NCBI GenBank assembly: GCA_963706685.1
Contig: CAVPMY010000005.1
Coordinates: 372,001 to 436,000 of the forward strand
Direction of reading: 5' to 3'
DNA: 64,000 nt
From: CADEEN01 sp963706685
GTDB lineage: Bacteria > Pseudomonadota > Gammaproteobacteria > Burkholderiales > Burkholderiaceae_C
Under the pieces are notes generated by a model. That model did not search any database and was not told the DNA's origin. It was given only the letters and a program-made list of their open reading frames with translations. The position numbers and the translations under genes were made by a program. Shown piece after piece: positions 34,459-43,416 of the stretch. Every line of letters starts with the position of its first letter. Within the stretch, counting starts at the first letter, position 1.

Positions 34459-35178
34459 TCAATGTGCGGCGGCCACCTGCGCTTGCGGCAGGCGCGACAG
34501 CACGCCGTCCTCGAGGTGGTAGACGGTGTCGAAGCCGTCAATCATGCGGTGGTCGTGGGTGACGGTGATCACCGCCGAACGGCGCTCGCGCGCGATCTGC
34601 TTGAGCAGCGCCATGACTTTGAGACCGCGCTCGGTGTCCAGCGCTGCGGTCGGTTCGTCGGCCAGGATCAGCGGCGGCTCGTTGGCCAGCGCTCGGCCGA
34701 TGGCCACGCGCTGCTGTTCGCCGCCGGACAGGTTGGCGGGCAGCGAATCGGCGCGGTGCGCGATTTCGAGGTAGCCGAGCAAGTCCTTGGCGCGCCGCAT
34801 CGCCTCGCGCCGGTGGACGCCGTTCAGCTGCATCACCAGCGCGACGTTCTCCTGCGCGGTCAGGAACGGAATCAGGTTGTGCTGCTGGAAGATGAAGCCG
34901 ATGTTGCGGCGACGGAAGGCGCGGTCGTCGACGAGGCGCCGCCCGTGGTTGAAGACCTCCTGGCCGTTGATCGCGATGCGCCCGCTGTTCGGCTCCAGGA
35001 TCAGGCTGATCGCCAGCAGCAACGTGCTCTTGCCCGAGCCGCTGGGCCCCTCGAGGGCCGCCAGCTCACCGGCCTGCACAGTGAACGAACAGGGCTTGAG
35101 CGCCTGCACGGCGAGCTCGCCGCTGCCGAAAGTCTTCGACACGCCTTCGACCTCGACGACGGACGTCACATCAACCAC
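34459..35178 (-). CDS. ABC transporter ATPase (MacB/DevA-type)
   Basis: 239 residues with Walker A LEGPSGSGKSTLLLA, Q-loop FIFQQHNLIPF, signature LSGGEQQRVAIGRALAN, Walker B LILADEPTAALD and the H-loop VTHDH. It belongs to the LolD/MacB/DevA class that works with FtsX-type permeases and a periplasmic adaptor to export substrates or envelope components. The permease gene overlaps its start and the adaptor lies further upstream, forming one minus-strand operon. Confidence 0.94.
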   Translation of the reverse strand: MVDVTSVVEVEGVSKTFGSGELAVQALKPCSFTVQAGELAALEGPSGSGKSTLLLAISLILEPNSGRIAINGQEVFNHGRRLVDDRAFRRRNIGFIFQQHNLIPFLTAQENVALVMQLNGVHRREAMRRAKDLLGYLEIAHRADSLPANLSGGEQQRVAIGRALANEPPLILADEPTAALDTERGLKVMALLKQIARERRSAVITVTHDHRMIDGFDTVYHLEDGVLSRLPQAQVAAAH

Positions 35179-36364
35179 CCAGCGCGAGCTGCGGCGGCGT
35201 GCGCAGTGCGTGCCAGATCGCCATCAGGCTGGCCACGACGCCGCCGACCAGCATCACCGCGAAGGTGGCCGCGGTCTCCTGCGGCAGGAAGGCCAGGGTG
35301 CGCGGGAAGCCGGGCACGATCAGCTCGCGCAGCCCGTAGGCCACGGCAAAGCTGGCCAGCGTCAGCGCCATCGATTGCTCCATGATCAGGCGCACGATGA
35401 CCCAGTTCGACGCACCGATCAGCTTCAGGGTGGCAATCGACTTGATCTTCTCGATCGTCAGCACATAGATGATCAGCGCGATGATGACGATCGACACGAC
35501 GATCAGCAGCGAGCGGAACAGGCCCAGCACCGCCGACATCTTGCTCAGCCGGCCTTCGAGCATGAGGCTGCGCTCCTCGTCGGTGGTGTAGACGTTGAAG
35601 TACAGCCAGTCGCGGATGTGCTGCGCGACTGCTGCACCATCGGCGCCCGGCGCCAGTCGCACCAGCACCGCGTTGACGGTGTCGCCGGACGACGACAGCA
35701 GCGGCAGCAGGCGGCTGGCCTGCTCCGAGGCATAGCCGGCGCGCTCCAGGCGCTCGAGGTTGGCCGCGCGCGCCGCGACGAGCGCGCGGTTGTCCTGCTG
35801 GAACTGCACTTCCTGCGCATCCGGCAACGACAGGTACACCAGCGGGCTGCCGCTCGAGTCCACCGCGCCGCCGGTAATGCCGACGACGGTGTAGTCGTGA
35901 GCGCCGAGCGGCACCTTGTCGCCGAGCGCCAGTCCGAGCTTGCGATCGACCACCAGTTCGTAGTGCGCGGCCTCGATCGTGCGCCCGCCCACGATGCCGC
36001 CGGGGCCGCCCAGGCCACCGAAGACGTCGTAGCCGATGATCGTGAACTGCTGGCTCCTGCCGCCGATGTCACGCTGCGCGCCGTACATGACCAGCGGGCT
36101 GGCCTGGGCCACGCCCGGCGTCGCGGCCACGCTCTTGTGGCTGTCCAGCGGCATGCGCGAGCTCTCGTTGAACGGCCCGCCGCGCCCCCGCTCGACCACC
36201 CACAGGTCGGTGGCGGTGTTATCGATCAGCCACACACCGTCGGCGATGTTGCCCTGGTAGATGCCGTTCATCACCAGCACGATCGACAGCAGCATCGCCA
36301 CGCCGACGATGGTGGCCATGAACTTGCCGAGATGGCGGCGGATGTCCTTGAGGGCGAGGTCCAC
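35171..36364 (-). CDS. FtsX-like ABC permease (DevC/MacB-type)
   Basis: 397 residues: an N-terminal membrane segment (MATIVGVAMLLSIVLVMNGI), a large periplasmic domain (about 45-270) and three C-terminal membrane segments (LLIVVSIVIIALIIYVL; ALTLASFAVAYGL; FAVMLVGGVVASLMAIW). This is the layout of DevC-like permeases. It overlaps the ATPase gene and lies 23 bases after the adaptor. The substrate is unknown. Confidence 0.92.
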   Translation of the reverse strand: MDLALKDIRRHLGKFMATIVGVAMLLSIVLVMNGIYQGNIADGVWLIDNTATDLWVVERGRGGPFNESSRMPLDSHKSVAATPGVAQASPLVMYGAQRDIGGRSQQFTIIGYDVFGGLGGPGGIVGGRTIEAAHYELVVDRKLGLALGDKVPLGAHDYTVVGITGGAVDSSGSPLVYLSLPDAQEVQFQQDNRALVAARAANLERLERAGYASEQASRLLPLLSSSGDTVNAVLVRLAPGADGAAVAQHIRDWLYFNVYTTDEERSLMLEGRLSKMSAVLGLFRSLLIVVSIVIIALIIYVLTIEKIKSIATLKLIGASNWVIVRLIMEQSMALTLASFAVAYGLRELIVPGFPRTLAFLPQETAATFAVMLVGGVVASLMAIWHALRTPPQLALGG

Positions 36365-36387
36365 GGGCTGGCCTGCGTGATCCGTGC

Positions 36388-37545
36388 TCAGTGCGCGGCA
36401 GCGTCGGGCGCTTGTGCTTGCACGCGCATGCCGGCCTTGACCTCTTCGGCCTGGGCGACGACGCGCTCGCCGGCGGCCAGTCCGTCGTCGATCAGCACGC
36501 TGCGCGCATCGCTGGTGCCGGTCTGCACGGGGCGGAATGCGGTGCGCGAGTCCGCCAGCACCAGCACGCCCTGCCGCCCTGTACGGTCGCGCGTCAACGC
36601 CGTCAACGGCACGACGATGCCGGACATGTCGCCCGCCAGGATGGCAACTTCCGCTTCCTGGTCGATCGCAAAGCGCACCGGCGGCGTGTCGAAAGCGACG
36701 TTGACCTCCAGCTCACGCGTCGCAGCGTCGGACTGGCGGGCGATGCGCGCGACCTTGCCACCCAGCGTCTCGCCGCTGCGCATGCGGATGCTGGCCGCCT
36801 GGCCGATCTGCACGCGACCGACCACCGACTCGTCGACCCGCATCGCCATCCACAAGGTGGTGGGGTCGACCATGCGCAGCAAGGCGCCGCCCGGCGCCAG
36901 CATGGTGCCGACCTCGACCTGGCGCGAGATGACGACACCGTCCATGGGCGCGGTGATGCGCGTGAACGACAGCATCGTGTCGGCATAGCGCGCTTCCTGC
37001 AACAGCGCCTGCACATCGGCCTCGCGCGCCGACAACGTCGCGCGAGCATTGTCCAGATTGGCCGTTGCCGCCTGCAGCGCGGCGTCTGAGCTGTCGACGG
37101 CAGCCTGCGAAACGAAGCCGGTGCGCAGCAGCTCGGCATCACGCCGCTGCTGGCTGCGCGACAGGTCGAGATCGGCCTGCGCCTTGGCCACCATCGCCCG
37201 TGCCGCCTCGACGTTGCGCGACAGTGCCAGCTGCTGGCCGCCGACGACAGCGCGTCGCGCGGCGAGGTCGCGATCGTCGAGCACGGCCACCTCCTGCCCA
37301 CGTTGGACCACGTCGCCGACATCGACATGGATCTGCCTGACCGTGGCCGTGACGCGCGAACTCAGCGTCACCGGCACACGCGCCTGCAGCGTCGCGGGCC
37401 CGACCACGCGCAGAGCGACCTGGCCCCGCACCGCCTCGACGACCGGCACCGCGACGGCGCGCCCGAAGCGCAGGTAGGCGGCGCCGGCAGCCACCAGCAC
37501 CAGGGCGGCAATTCCTGCCGCGACGAACACCTTGCTTCGCTTCAT
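36388..37545 (-). CDS. HlyD/RND-type periplasmic adaptor protein
   Basis: 385 residues. An N-terminal membrane anchor (VFVAAGIAALVLVAAGAAYL) is followed by a lipoyl-like half motif (VTATVRQIHVDVGDVVQRGQ), a long alpha-helical hairpin (about 95-200), the second half motif (TRITAPMDGVVISRQVEVG) and beta-barrel domains. It connects the ABC permease to an outer-membrane factor. No TolC-like gene is next to it, so it may use one from elsewhere. Confidence 0.92.
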   Translation of the reverse strand: MKRSKVFVAAGIAALVLVAAGAAYLRFGRAVAVPVVEAVRGQVALRVVGPATLQARVPVTLSSRVTATVRQIHVDVGDVVQRGQEVAVLDDRDLAARRAVVGGQQLALSRNVEAARAMVAKAQADLDLSRSQQRRDAELLRTGFVSQAAVDSSDAALQAATANLDNARATLSAREADVQALLQEARYADTMLSFTRITAPMDGVVISRQVEVGTMLAPGGALLRMVDPTTLWMAMRVDESVVGRVQIGQAASIRMRSGETLGGKVARIARQSDAATRELEVNVAFDTPPVRFAIDQEAEVAILAGDMSGIVVPLTALTRDRTGRQGVLVLADSRTAFRPVQTGTSDARSVLIDDGLAAGERVVAQAEEVKAGMRVQAQAPDAAAH

Positions 37546-37860
37546 GCGCGCCTGCCTGACTGATTTCGGGTTGCCAGCATTGTTCGCGGCGGCGTGCCGC
37601 CGCGAAGGTCTTCGACACCGCCGGCCTCGAACGAGCCGCGCAGTCGCCGTTGTGTCAATGCCGCGAAGCGCCGGTGATCGGAGTTGTGAGCCCTGATGTT
37701 GCCCAAGAGGTCCGCACCCGGGCTTGACTTGCCTCAACAGACGTTGTCGAAACAAAGACAACATGGCGTCAACGCGAATCGCAGCAGCAACTCGGCGTGG
37801 ATGGCGTGTGCAGTGCCGTTTCGAACGCGAACCCCATCCACTCGAGTCAAGGAGATGATC
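37546..37860. promoter_or_regulatory. 315-base intergenic region with a 6-bp-arm palindrome
   Basis: Divergent region between the adaptor gene and the DUF302 gene. GTTGTC-GAAACAAA-GACAAC at 37743-37762 is an inverted repeat in a locally AT-richer stretch and may be an operator for either direction. An AAGGAG site lies just before the ATG at 37861. No gene is credible inside. Confidence 0.45.
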
Positions 37861-38337
37861 ATGTTTCGCACGCTCGCGTTCGCGATGCTGACAGCGTTGT
37901 GCACGGTGGCGCTGGCCGCCGATCCGCATCCGGTGGTCAGCTACACCAAGAAAGCCAAGTTCGAGGACGTGCGCGACGATCTGAAGTCCGCCATCGAAGG
38001 CAAAGGTCTGGTCATCGACTACCACTCGTTCGTCAACACGATGCTCGAGCGCACGGGCAAGGATCTCGGCGCCACGCGCAAGATCTATGCGGACGCGCAG
38101 TCGTTCGTGTTCTGCAGCGCCGGGCTGTCGCGCAAGACGATGGAGGCCGATCCGGCCAATGCGGCGATGTGCCCTTACGCGCTGACGGTGTATGCCACCG
38201 CCGAGGAGCCGGACAAGATCACTGTCACCTACCGGCGACCATGGCGGCCCGATGGCTCGCCGGCATCGAAGGCCGCGTTGAAGGAAGTCGAGGCGCTGCT
38301 CGACAGCATCGCACGCACGTCGCTCGGCATGAAGTAG
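37861..38337 (+). CDS. Periplasmic DUF302-domain protein
   Basis: 158 residues with a signal peptide (LAFAMLTALCTVALAA). The mature part has the DUF302 pattern (SYTKKAKFEDVRDDLKSAIE then GKGLVIDYHSFVNTMLERTG). Two cysteines (FVFCSAG; AAMCPYAL) may form a disulfide or bind a ligand. DUF302 proteins are often found near sulfur-oxidation and redox genes; their function is not established. It is convergent with the persulfide dioxygenase gene. Confidence 0.88.
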   Translation: MFRTLAFAMLTALCTVALAADPHPVVSYTKKAKFEDVRDDLKSAIEGKGLVIDYHSFVNTMLERTGKDLGATRKIYADAQSFVFCSAGLSRKTMEADPANAAMCPYALTVYATAEEPDKITVTYRRPWRPDGSPASKAALKEVEALLDSIARTSLGMK

Positions 38338-38370
38338 CGTGTCGTTGGTCGTGCGCTGTCGCCCGCGCTT

Positions 38371-39460
38371 TCAGTCCGCACCGTCGTCGACACCCAGCAA
38401 ACCGGCCCGCCAGCGCAACATGCCGCCGGCCAGGTTGGCGACATGTTTGAAGCCGGCCTTGTCCAGCAGCACCGCGGCTTGTGCCGACCGCGCGCCCGAC
38501 CGGCAGACGGCGACCACCGGCCGCTCGGCATCGAGTCTCGCCCGTGCGGGCAGCGAGTTCGGACAGCGGCACGAGGCGCGCACCGTGGATGTGGCCGAGG
38601 GCATCGGTGAACTCGTTCGGCTCGCGCACATCGACGATCTGGATGTCGCCGGCCGCTGGGCCGCCAAGGCATTCTTCCAACGCGGCGGGCTGGATCTCCC
38701 AGATGCCGCTGAAGGTGTAGCGCAATGGCGCCCAGTCGGGTTCTTGCGGCGGCATGGCGTCGCTGCCCGGCCGGCCGCAGAGCAGATTGGCCGGCACGGC
38801 AATGTCCATCAGCTTGGGATGCGGCAGCCCGAGGTTGTGCATGTAGCCCGCAAAGTCCGACTCGTTGACGTCGCCGCCGAGCCGCGGATTGAATTGCCGC
38901 TCTTCGGCCACGCTGGTCACGGTGTTGCCGCGGTAGTCGTGGGCCGGATAGAGCAGGCAGCCCGGCGGCAGCGACAGGATCTGGTCGCGGACCGAACGGT
39001 ACAGCCGGGTCGCGCTGCCCTGCTGGAAATCGGTGCGACCGCAACCTCGGATCAACAGGCTGTCGCCGGTGAAGGCCATGTGATGTTCGTCGAGCACGTA
39101 GGTCAGGCAGCCGTTGGTATGGCCTGGGGTGGCCCTGACCTCCAGATGGCGGCGACCGAAGGAAACGCGTTCGCCTTGGCGCAGCAGGCGGTCGGCGTTG
39201 GCCGCACCAGCAGCCTCGGACACCAGGATGCGGCTGCCGCTGCGCTGCTTGTGCAGCCAGGCGCCGGTGACATGGTCGGCGTGCACGTGGGTGTCCAGCG
39301 TGGCGACGAGGCGCAGCTCGAGTTCGTGCACGAGCGCGGCGTCGCGGCCCGCGTTCTCGAACACCGGATCGATGAGCACGGCCTCGCCGGTGTCGGCGTC
39401 ACCCAGCAGGTAGGTGTAGGTCGACGACGGCGAGTCGAACAGTTGGCGAAAGACGAACAT
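38371..39460 (-). CDS. Persulfide dioxygenase (ETHE1-like) fused to rhodanese (one frame disruption)
   Basis: About 362 residues. The N-terminal beta-lactamase fold has the iron ligands of ETHE1 (DTHVHADHVTGAW; ATPGHTNGCLTYV; FTGDSLLIRGCGRTDF; YPAHDYRGNTVTS). The C-terminal rhodanese domain has IQIVDVREPNEF and the active loop VVAVCRSGARSAQAA. An extra base near 38554 breaks the rhodanese part. The fusion oxidises glutathione persulfide and transfers sulfur to give sulfite and thiosulfate. It lies downstream of a split YeeE pair, the usual arrangement of BigR-type sulfide detoxification operons. Confidence 0.9.
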
Positions 39461-39508
39461 GCTGCGGGTCTCCTGGCATCGGTCGATGGCGTCAAGGCAA
39501 CGCCAACA

Positions 39509-39922
39509 TCAGCGCGACTTGAATGCACGATCGTGGCCGACCATACCCAACAACATCGCGGCGACAAAGACCCAGGCCGCACCAAGGCCACTGCCCAGGG
39601 CGACCAGCGCCGGGCCGGGGCAAAAGCCGCCGATGCCCCAGCCGATGCCGAACAGCACACCGCCGGCGATCAGGCGGCGGTCGATGACGGTGTTGGTGGG
39701 CAGCTCCATGTGCTCACCGCTCCACGACGTGGTGCGGCGGCGGGCGGCGGCAAACGCGACCATGGCGACACCGATCGCGCCGCCCATGACCAGGGCCAGG
39801 CTCGGGTCCCAGGCGCCATGGAGGTCGAGGAAGCCCTTGACCTTGGCCGGATCGGTCATGCCGCCGGCGATCAGACCCAGACCGAAGACGAGGCCGCTGG
39901 CCAGTGCAAACAGATGACGCAT
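39509..39922 (-). CDS. YeeE/YedE-family half-transporter B
   Basis: 137 residues with four membrane segments and two family motifs (LIAGGMTDPAKVKGFLD and GIGGFCPGPALVALGSG with the conserved cysteine). Two-gene YeeE systems of this type (PmpA/PmpB) bring in sulfur compounds in association with persulfide metabolism. It lies 8 bases after the partner gene and 48 before the persulfide dioxygenase gene. Confidence 0.9.
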   Translation of the reverse strand: MRHLFALASGLVFGLGLIAGGMTDPAKVKGFLDLHGAWDPSLALVMGGAIGVAMVAFAAARRRTTSWSGEHMELPTNTVIDRRLIAGGVLFGIGWGIGGFCPGPALVALGSGLGAAWVFVAAMLLGMVGHDRAFKSR

Positions 39923-39930
39923 CGCCGACT

Positions 39931-40375
39931 TCACAAAGCGTGCCGAAGCACGAACACGGTGACGATGCCGGCACCGATGAAGGCCAGCACGTTGGCCAGC
40001 GAGCGCAGCGAAAAGCGGCTCAGGCCGCACACGCCGTGGCCGCTGGTGCAACCGTTGCCCATGCGGACGCCCACGCCAACGAAGCAGGCCGGCGACGATC
40101 AGGGCAACGCTGCCGACGTCCACGCTCGGCAGCGGCAGCGGTGCGAACAAGCGCCAAACCCACGGCGCGATCAGCAGCCCGGCGATGAACAGCAACCGAG
40201 GCTGCTCGGGGACCATGCTCCTGCCGGACACGATGGCCCGCAGCGGGCTGGCGATCAAGCCCGAGATGCCGGCCACGCGGCCGTTGCCCAGCAGGTACAG
40301 CGCCGTGGCGGAGCCGATCAACAGGCCGCCGGCCAGCGCGCTCCACGGGGTGAACAGGTTCCAGGCAATGGTCAT
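39931..40375 (-). CDS. YeeE/YedE-family half-transporter A (one frame disruption)
   Basis: About 147 residues. The N-terminal part (WNLFTPWSALAGGLLIGSAT; GRVAGISGLIASPLRAI) and the C-terminal motif (RMGNGCTSGHGVCGLSRFS) are split by an extra base near 40081. With it removed the protein continues to VLRHAL and a stop at 39931. The two cysteines in GCTSGHGVCG are characteristic. It is the first gene of the minus-strand operon with half-transporter B and the persulfide dioxygenase. Confidence 0.88.
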
Positions 40376-40580
40376 GCAGGCAGTCCCAGGGGGTATGTCG
40401 TGAGAACCGATTGTTGCGGCCGCACCCGAGGCCGCTCATGGCGGAGCGGCAAGGAGTGTAAATTCATATATTGTCTATCGCTGATACTCACGTCACGCGT
40501 GAGGACATTGGCCCGCGGCACGACGGGCTCACGCGTGCTGCCCCGCAACCGCCGGCGCCTGCCGGCCGAGGATCTGCTGC
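40376..40580. promoter_or_regulatory. Divergent promoter with AT-rich operator-like site
   Basis: A strikingly AT-rich stretch, TAAATTCATATATTGTC at about 40458-40474, lies between the YeeE/persulfide dioxygenase operon and the SulP gene. BigR/SqrR-type ArsR repressors bind AT-rich palindromic sites in front of just such operons, so this is a candidate persulfide-responsive operator. No ArsR-type gene occurs in the window, so the assignment is inference. Confidence 0.45.
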
Positions 40581-42350
40581 ATGGCTGAATCGACGATCAA
40601 GGCTCGGCGCCGCTGGTTGCCCGCCCTGCCCATTGTCGAATGGGGGCGCTGCTACGACCGCGACACCTTGATCGCTGACGGTGTGGCGGCGCTGATCGTG
40701 ACCATCATGCTGATCCCGCAAAGCCTGGCCTATGCGCAGCTCGCCGGGTTGCCGCCGGAGGTGGGGCTGTACGCCAGTGTGGCGCCGCTCTTGCTCTATG
40801 CGCTGTTCGGCAGCAGCCGCGTGCTCGCCGTCGGACCGGTGGCGGTGGTCTCGCTGATGACGGCGGCCGCCGTCGGTGAACATGCGGCGGCAGGCTCGGC
40901 GGCGTACGGGCAGGTGGCGCTGACACTGGCCTTCCTGTCGGGCGCCATGCTGCTCGTGATGGGCTTGCTGCGCCTGGGCCTCATCGCCAACTTCCTCAGC
41001 CATCCGGTGATCTCGGGCTTCATCTCGGCTTCGGGGTTGCTCATCGCTGCCAGCCAGTTGAAGACGCTGATGGGCGTCAAGGCCGAAGGCCACAACCTCA
41101 TCGAGCTGCTCGCCGCGCTGGCCCGACAAACACCGCACACCCACCTGCTGACGCTGACCGTCGGCGTCCTGGCCACGGCTTTCCTGTTCGGGGTGCGTCA
41201 TGGCCTCAAGCCGCTGTTGATCGGCATGGGCATGCCGGCGCGGTTGGCCGACATCCTCACAAAGGCCGGGCCCGTGGCGGCGATTGCGATCACGACCGGG
41301 CTGACCTGGGGCCTGGACTGGCAGGCGCAGGGCCTGCGCATCGTCGGCGCGATACCGCAGGGCCTGCCACCGTTGACACTGCCCAGTTTCGACGCCGCGC
41401 TGTGGCGAGAACTGGCCATGCCGGCCCTGCTCATCAGCGTCGTCGGCTTTGTCGAATCGGTGTCGGTCGGCCAGACGCTGGCCGCCAAGCGCCGCCAGCG
41501 CGTCGAGCCCGACCAGGAACTGGTGGCGCTGGGTGCCAGCAACCTCGGCGCCGCCTGCACCGGCGGCTACCCGGTCACCGGCGGTTTTGCGCGCTCGGTC
41601 GTCAACTTCGATGCCGGGGCGCGGACGCCGGCCGCCGGCATCTTCACCGCCATCGGCATCCTGATGGCCACGCTGCTGCTGACGCCGGCGCTGTTCTACC
41701 TGCCGCAGGCCACCCTGGCCGCGACGATCGTCGTCGCCGTGCTGTCGCTGGTCGACTTCGGCATCTTCAAGCGCACCTGGGCGTACTCCAAAGCGGACTT
41801 TGCGGCGCTCGCCGCCACCTTGTCGGTCACGCTGGCGCGCGGCGTCGAAAGTGGTCTGCTGGTCGGCGTCGGCGTCTCGCTGGCGTTGTACTTGTGGCGC
41901 ACCAGCCGGCCGCACATTGCGATGGTCGGCCTGGTGCCGGGCACGGAGCACTTCCGCAACGTGCATCGACACGCGGTGCGGGTCAGCCCCGCGCTGGTCA
42001 GCCTGCGCGTTGACGAAAGCCTGTACTTCGCCAATGCGCGCAGCCTCGAAGACCGTGTCAACGAGGCCGTCGCCGCACAGCCCGAATTGCGCCACCTCGT
42101 ACTGCAGTGTTCGGCCATCAACGACATCGACGCCAGCGCGCTGGAGAGCCTGGAGGCCATCGAGCAGCGGCTGCGCGATGCCGGCGTCTCACTGCACCTG
42201 TCGGAGGTGAAGGGTCCGGTGATGGATCGCCTGCAGACCACCGATTTCCTGCGCCACCTCAGCGGCCGGGTCTTCCTCACCCACTACCAGGCCGTGGCCG
42301 CGCTGACGCCGGAGGTGGTGGATGGGCCGGGTTCGCCCTCGGCCGCATAA
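40581..42350 (+). CDS. SulP-family anion (sulfate) permease with STAS domain
   Basis: 589 residues. The membrane part begins ADGVAALIVTIMLIPQSLAY and contains the SulP signature region (GLPPEVGLYASVAPLLLYAL; GSSRVLAVGPVAVVSLMTAA). The C-terminal STAS domain has SLRVDESLYFANARSLEDRV and LVLQCSAINDIDASALESLE. SulP proteins move sulfate, bicarbonate or other anions. Beside persulfide oxidation genes, export or uptake of sulfate or sulfite is plausible. The frame is intact. Confidence 0.94.
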   Translation: MAESTIKARRRWLPALPIVEWGRCYDRDTLIADGVAALIVTIMLIPQSLAYAQLAGLPPEVGLYASVAPLLLYALFGSSRVLAVGPVAVVSLMTAAAVGEHAAAGSAAYGQVALTLAFLSGAMLLVMGLLRLGLIANFLSHPVISGFISASGLLIAASQLKTLMGVKAEGHNLIELLAALARQTPHTHLLTLTVGVLATAFLFGVRHGLKPLLIGMGMPARLADILTKAGPVAAIAITTGLTWGLDWQAQGLRIVGAIPQGLPPLTLPSFDAALWRELAMPALLISVVGFVESVSVGQTLAAKRRQRVEPDQELVALGASNLGAACTGGYPVTGGFARSVVNFDAGARTPAAGIFTAIGILMATLLLTPALFYLPQATLAATIVVAVLSLVDFGIFKRTWAYSKADFAALAATLSVTLARGVESGLLVGVGVSLALYLWRTSRPHIAMVGLVPGTEHFRNVHRHAVRVSPALVSLRVDESLYFANARSLEDRVNEAVAAQPELRHLVLQCSAINDIDASALESLEAIEQRLRDAGVSLHLSEVKGPVMDRLQTTDFLRHLSGRVFLTHYQAVAALTPEVVDGPGSPSAA

Positions 42351-42383
42351 CCACTCGGCTGCGCGTTCAGCAGGTTCGACACG

Positions 42384-43412
42384 CTATTCATCGCATCGCA
42401 CGGCCTTGGCCGGCGAGCCGACCCCGGCGGCAGGCACGTCAGCCTTGGGATTTCGCCGCGCCAGGGCCTCGAGAATGAAATGCAACGCCGTTGCCAGGAC
42501 CAACGGCACCAGGTAGTACAGCGCGCGATACGCCAGCAGCGCCGCGACCAGTCGCGCCGGTGCAACCTGATCGCCCAGGACGGCGATGAACACCGCTTCG
42601 AGCACGCCGAGCCCGCCCGGCACATGCGTCGGCACGGCGATCACCGCGGCGCTGAGCAGGGTCGACATCACCGGGCCCCAGCCGAGTTCGCGCGGCAGCA
42701 ACAGCCAGACGATGCTGCCGATCAACGACCAGTTCACGCTCGAGACGCCGAGCTGCGCGAGCGCCATGCGTCCGCCCGGCAACACGAAGACATGGTCGCG
42801 CCAACGCCATTCGCGCCGCTTCGAGACAACGCATGCCGCCACGTAGGCCAGCGGCAGCGCCGCCATGACCAGTCCGATGGCCTGCATCGCACCCGCGGTC
42901 AGCGGGAACGACGACGGCAGGCGGATCTGCCGCGCCGCGAACATCGCGCCGGCCAGCAGCAACCAGCCCGACCAGTTGGTGACCAGGCTGAGCGCAATGA
43001 CGCGGCCGATCTGCGCGGCCCCCAGGCCGAGCTTGCCGTACAGGCGAATGCGAAAGCCGAAGCCGCCGACCAGCGTGCCCAGGTTGAGGTTGAAGGCATA
43101 GCTGACGAAGGCCACGGCGAGCACCCGCCATCGGGGCAGCGTGTGGCCCGCATAGCGGCGGCCGAGCAGGTCGTACGACGCGTAGACGAGGTGGCTTGCC
43201 ACCACCAACCCGGCGGCGGCGGCGAGCGTGGACGGCGGATAGGCCGTGACGGACGCGCGCACCTGGCGCCAATCGATTTCCTTGACGTGGTCGGCGATCA
43301 ACCAGCCGACCAGCGCCAACAGGACGAGCGCGATCGCCGGCCCGAACCAGCGCTGGCGATGCACAGTGCGCCACCATGGCAACTGCGTCTTGCGCACCGG
43401 CGGGGACGCCAT
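42384..43412 (-). CDS. Lysylphosphatidylglycerol synthase/UPF0104-type membrane protein
   Basis: About 342 residues from an ATG at 43412 (a GTG at 43427 overlapping the upstream gene is possible). Around eight membrane segments and the conserved block LGVLEAVFIAVLGDQVAP with PTHVPGGLG identify the YbhN/UPF0104 group. In Enterobacteria YbhN is encoded with ClsB (YbhO) and YbhP, exactly the order seen here. Its role is in the envelope, but its substrate is not known. Confidence 0.9.
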   Translation of the reverse strand: MASPPVRKTQLPWWRTVHRQRWFGPAIALVLLALVGWLIADHVKEIDWRQVRASVTAYPPSTLAAAAGLVVASHLVYASYDLLGRRYAGHTLPRWRVLAVAFVSYAFNLNLGTLVGGFGFRIRLYGKLGLGAAQIGRVIALSLVTNWSGWLLLAGAMFAARQIRLPSSFPLTAGAMQAIGLVMAALPLAYVAACVVSKRREWRWRDHVFVLPGGRMALAQLGVSSVNWSLIGSIVWLLLPRELGWGPVMSTLLSAAVIAVPTHVPGGLGVLEAVFIAVLGDQVAPARLVAALLAYRALYYLVPLVLATALHFILEALARRNPKADVPAAGVGSPAKAVRCDE

Positions 43413-43416
43413 CGCG

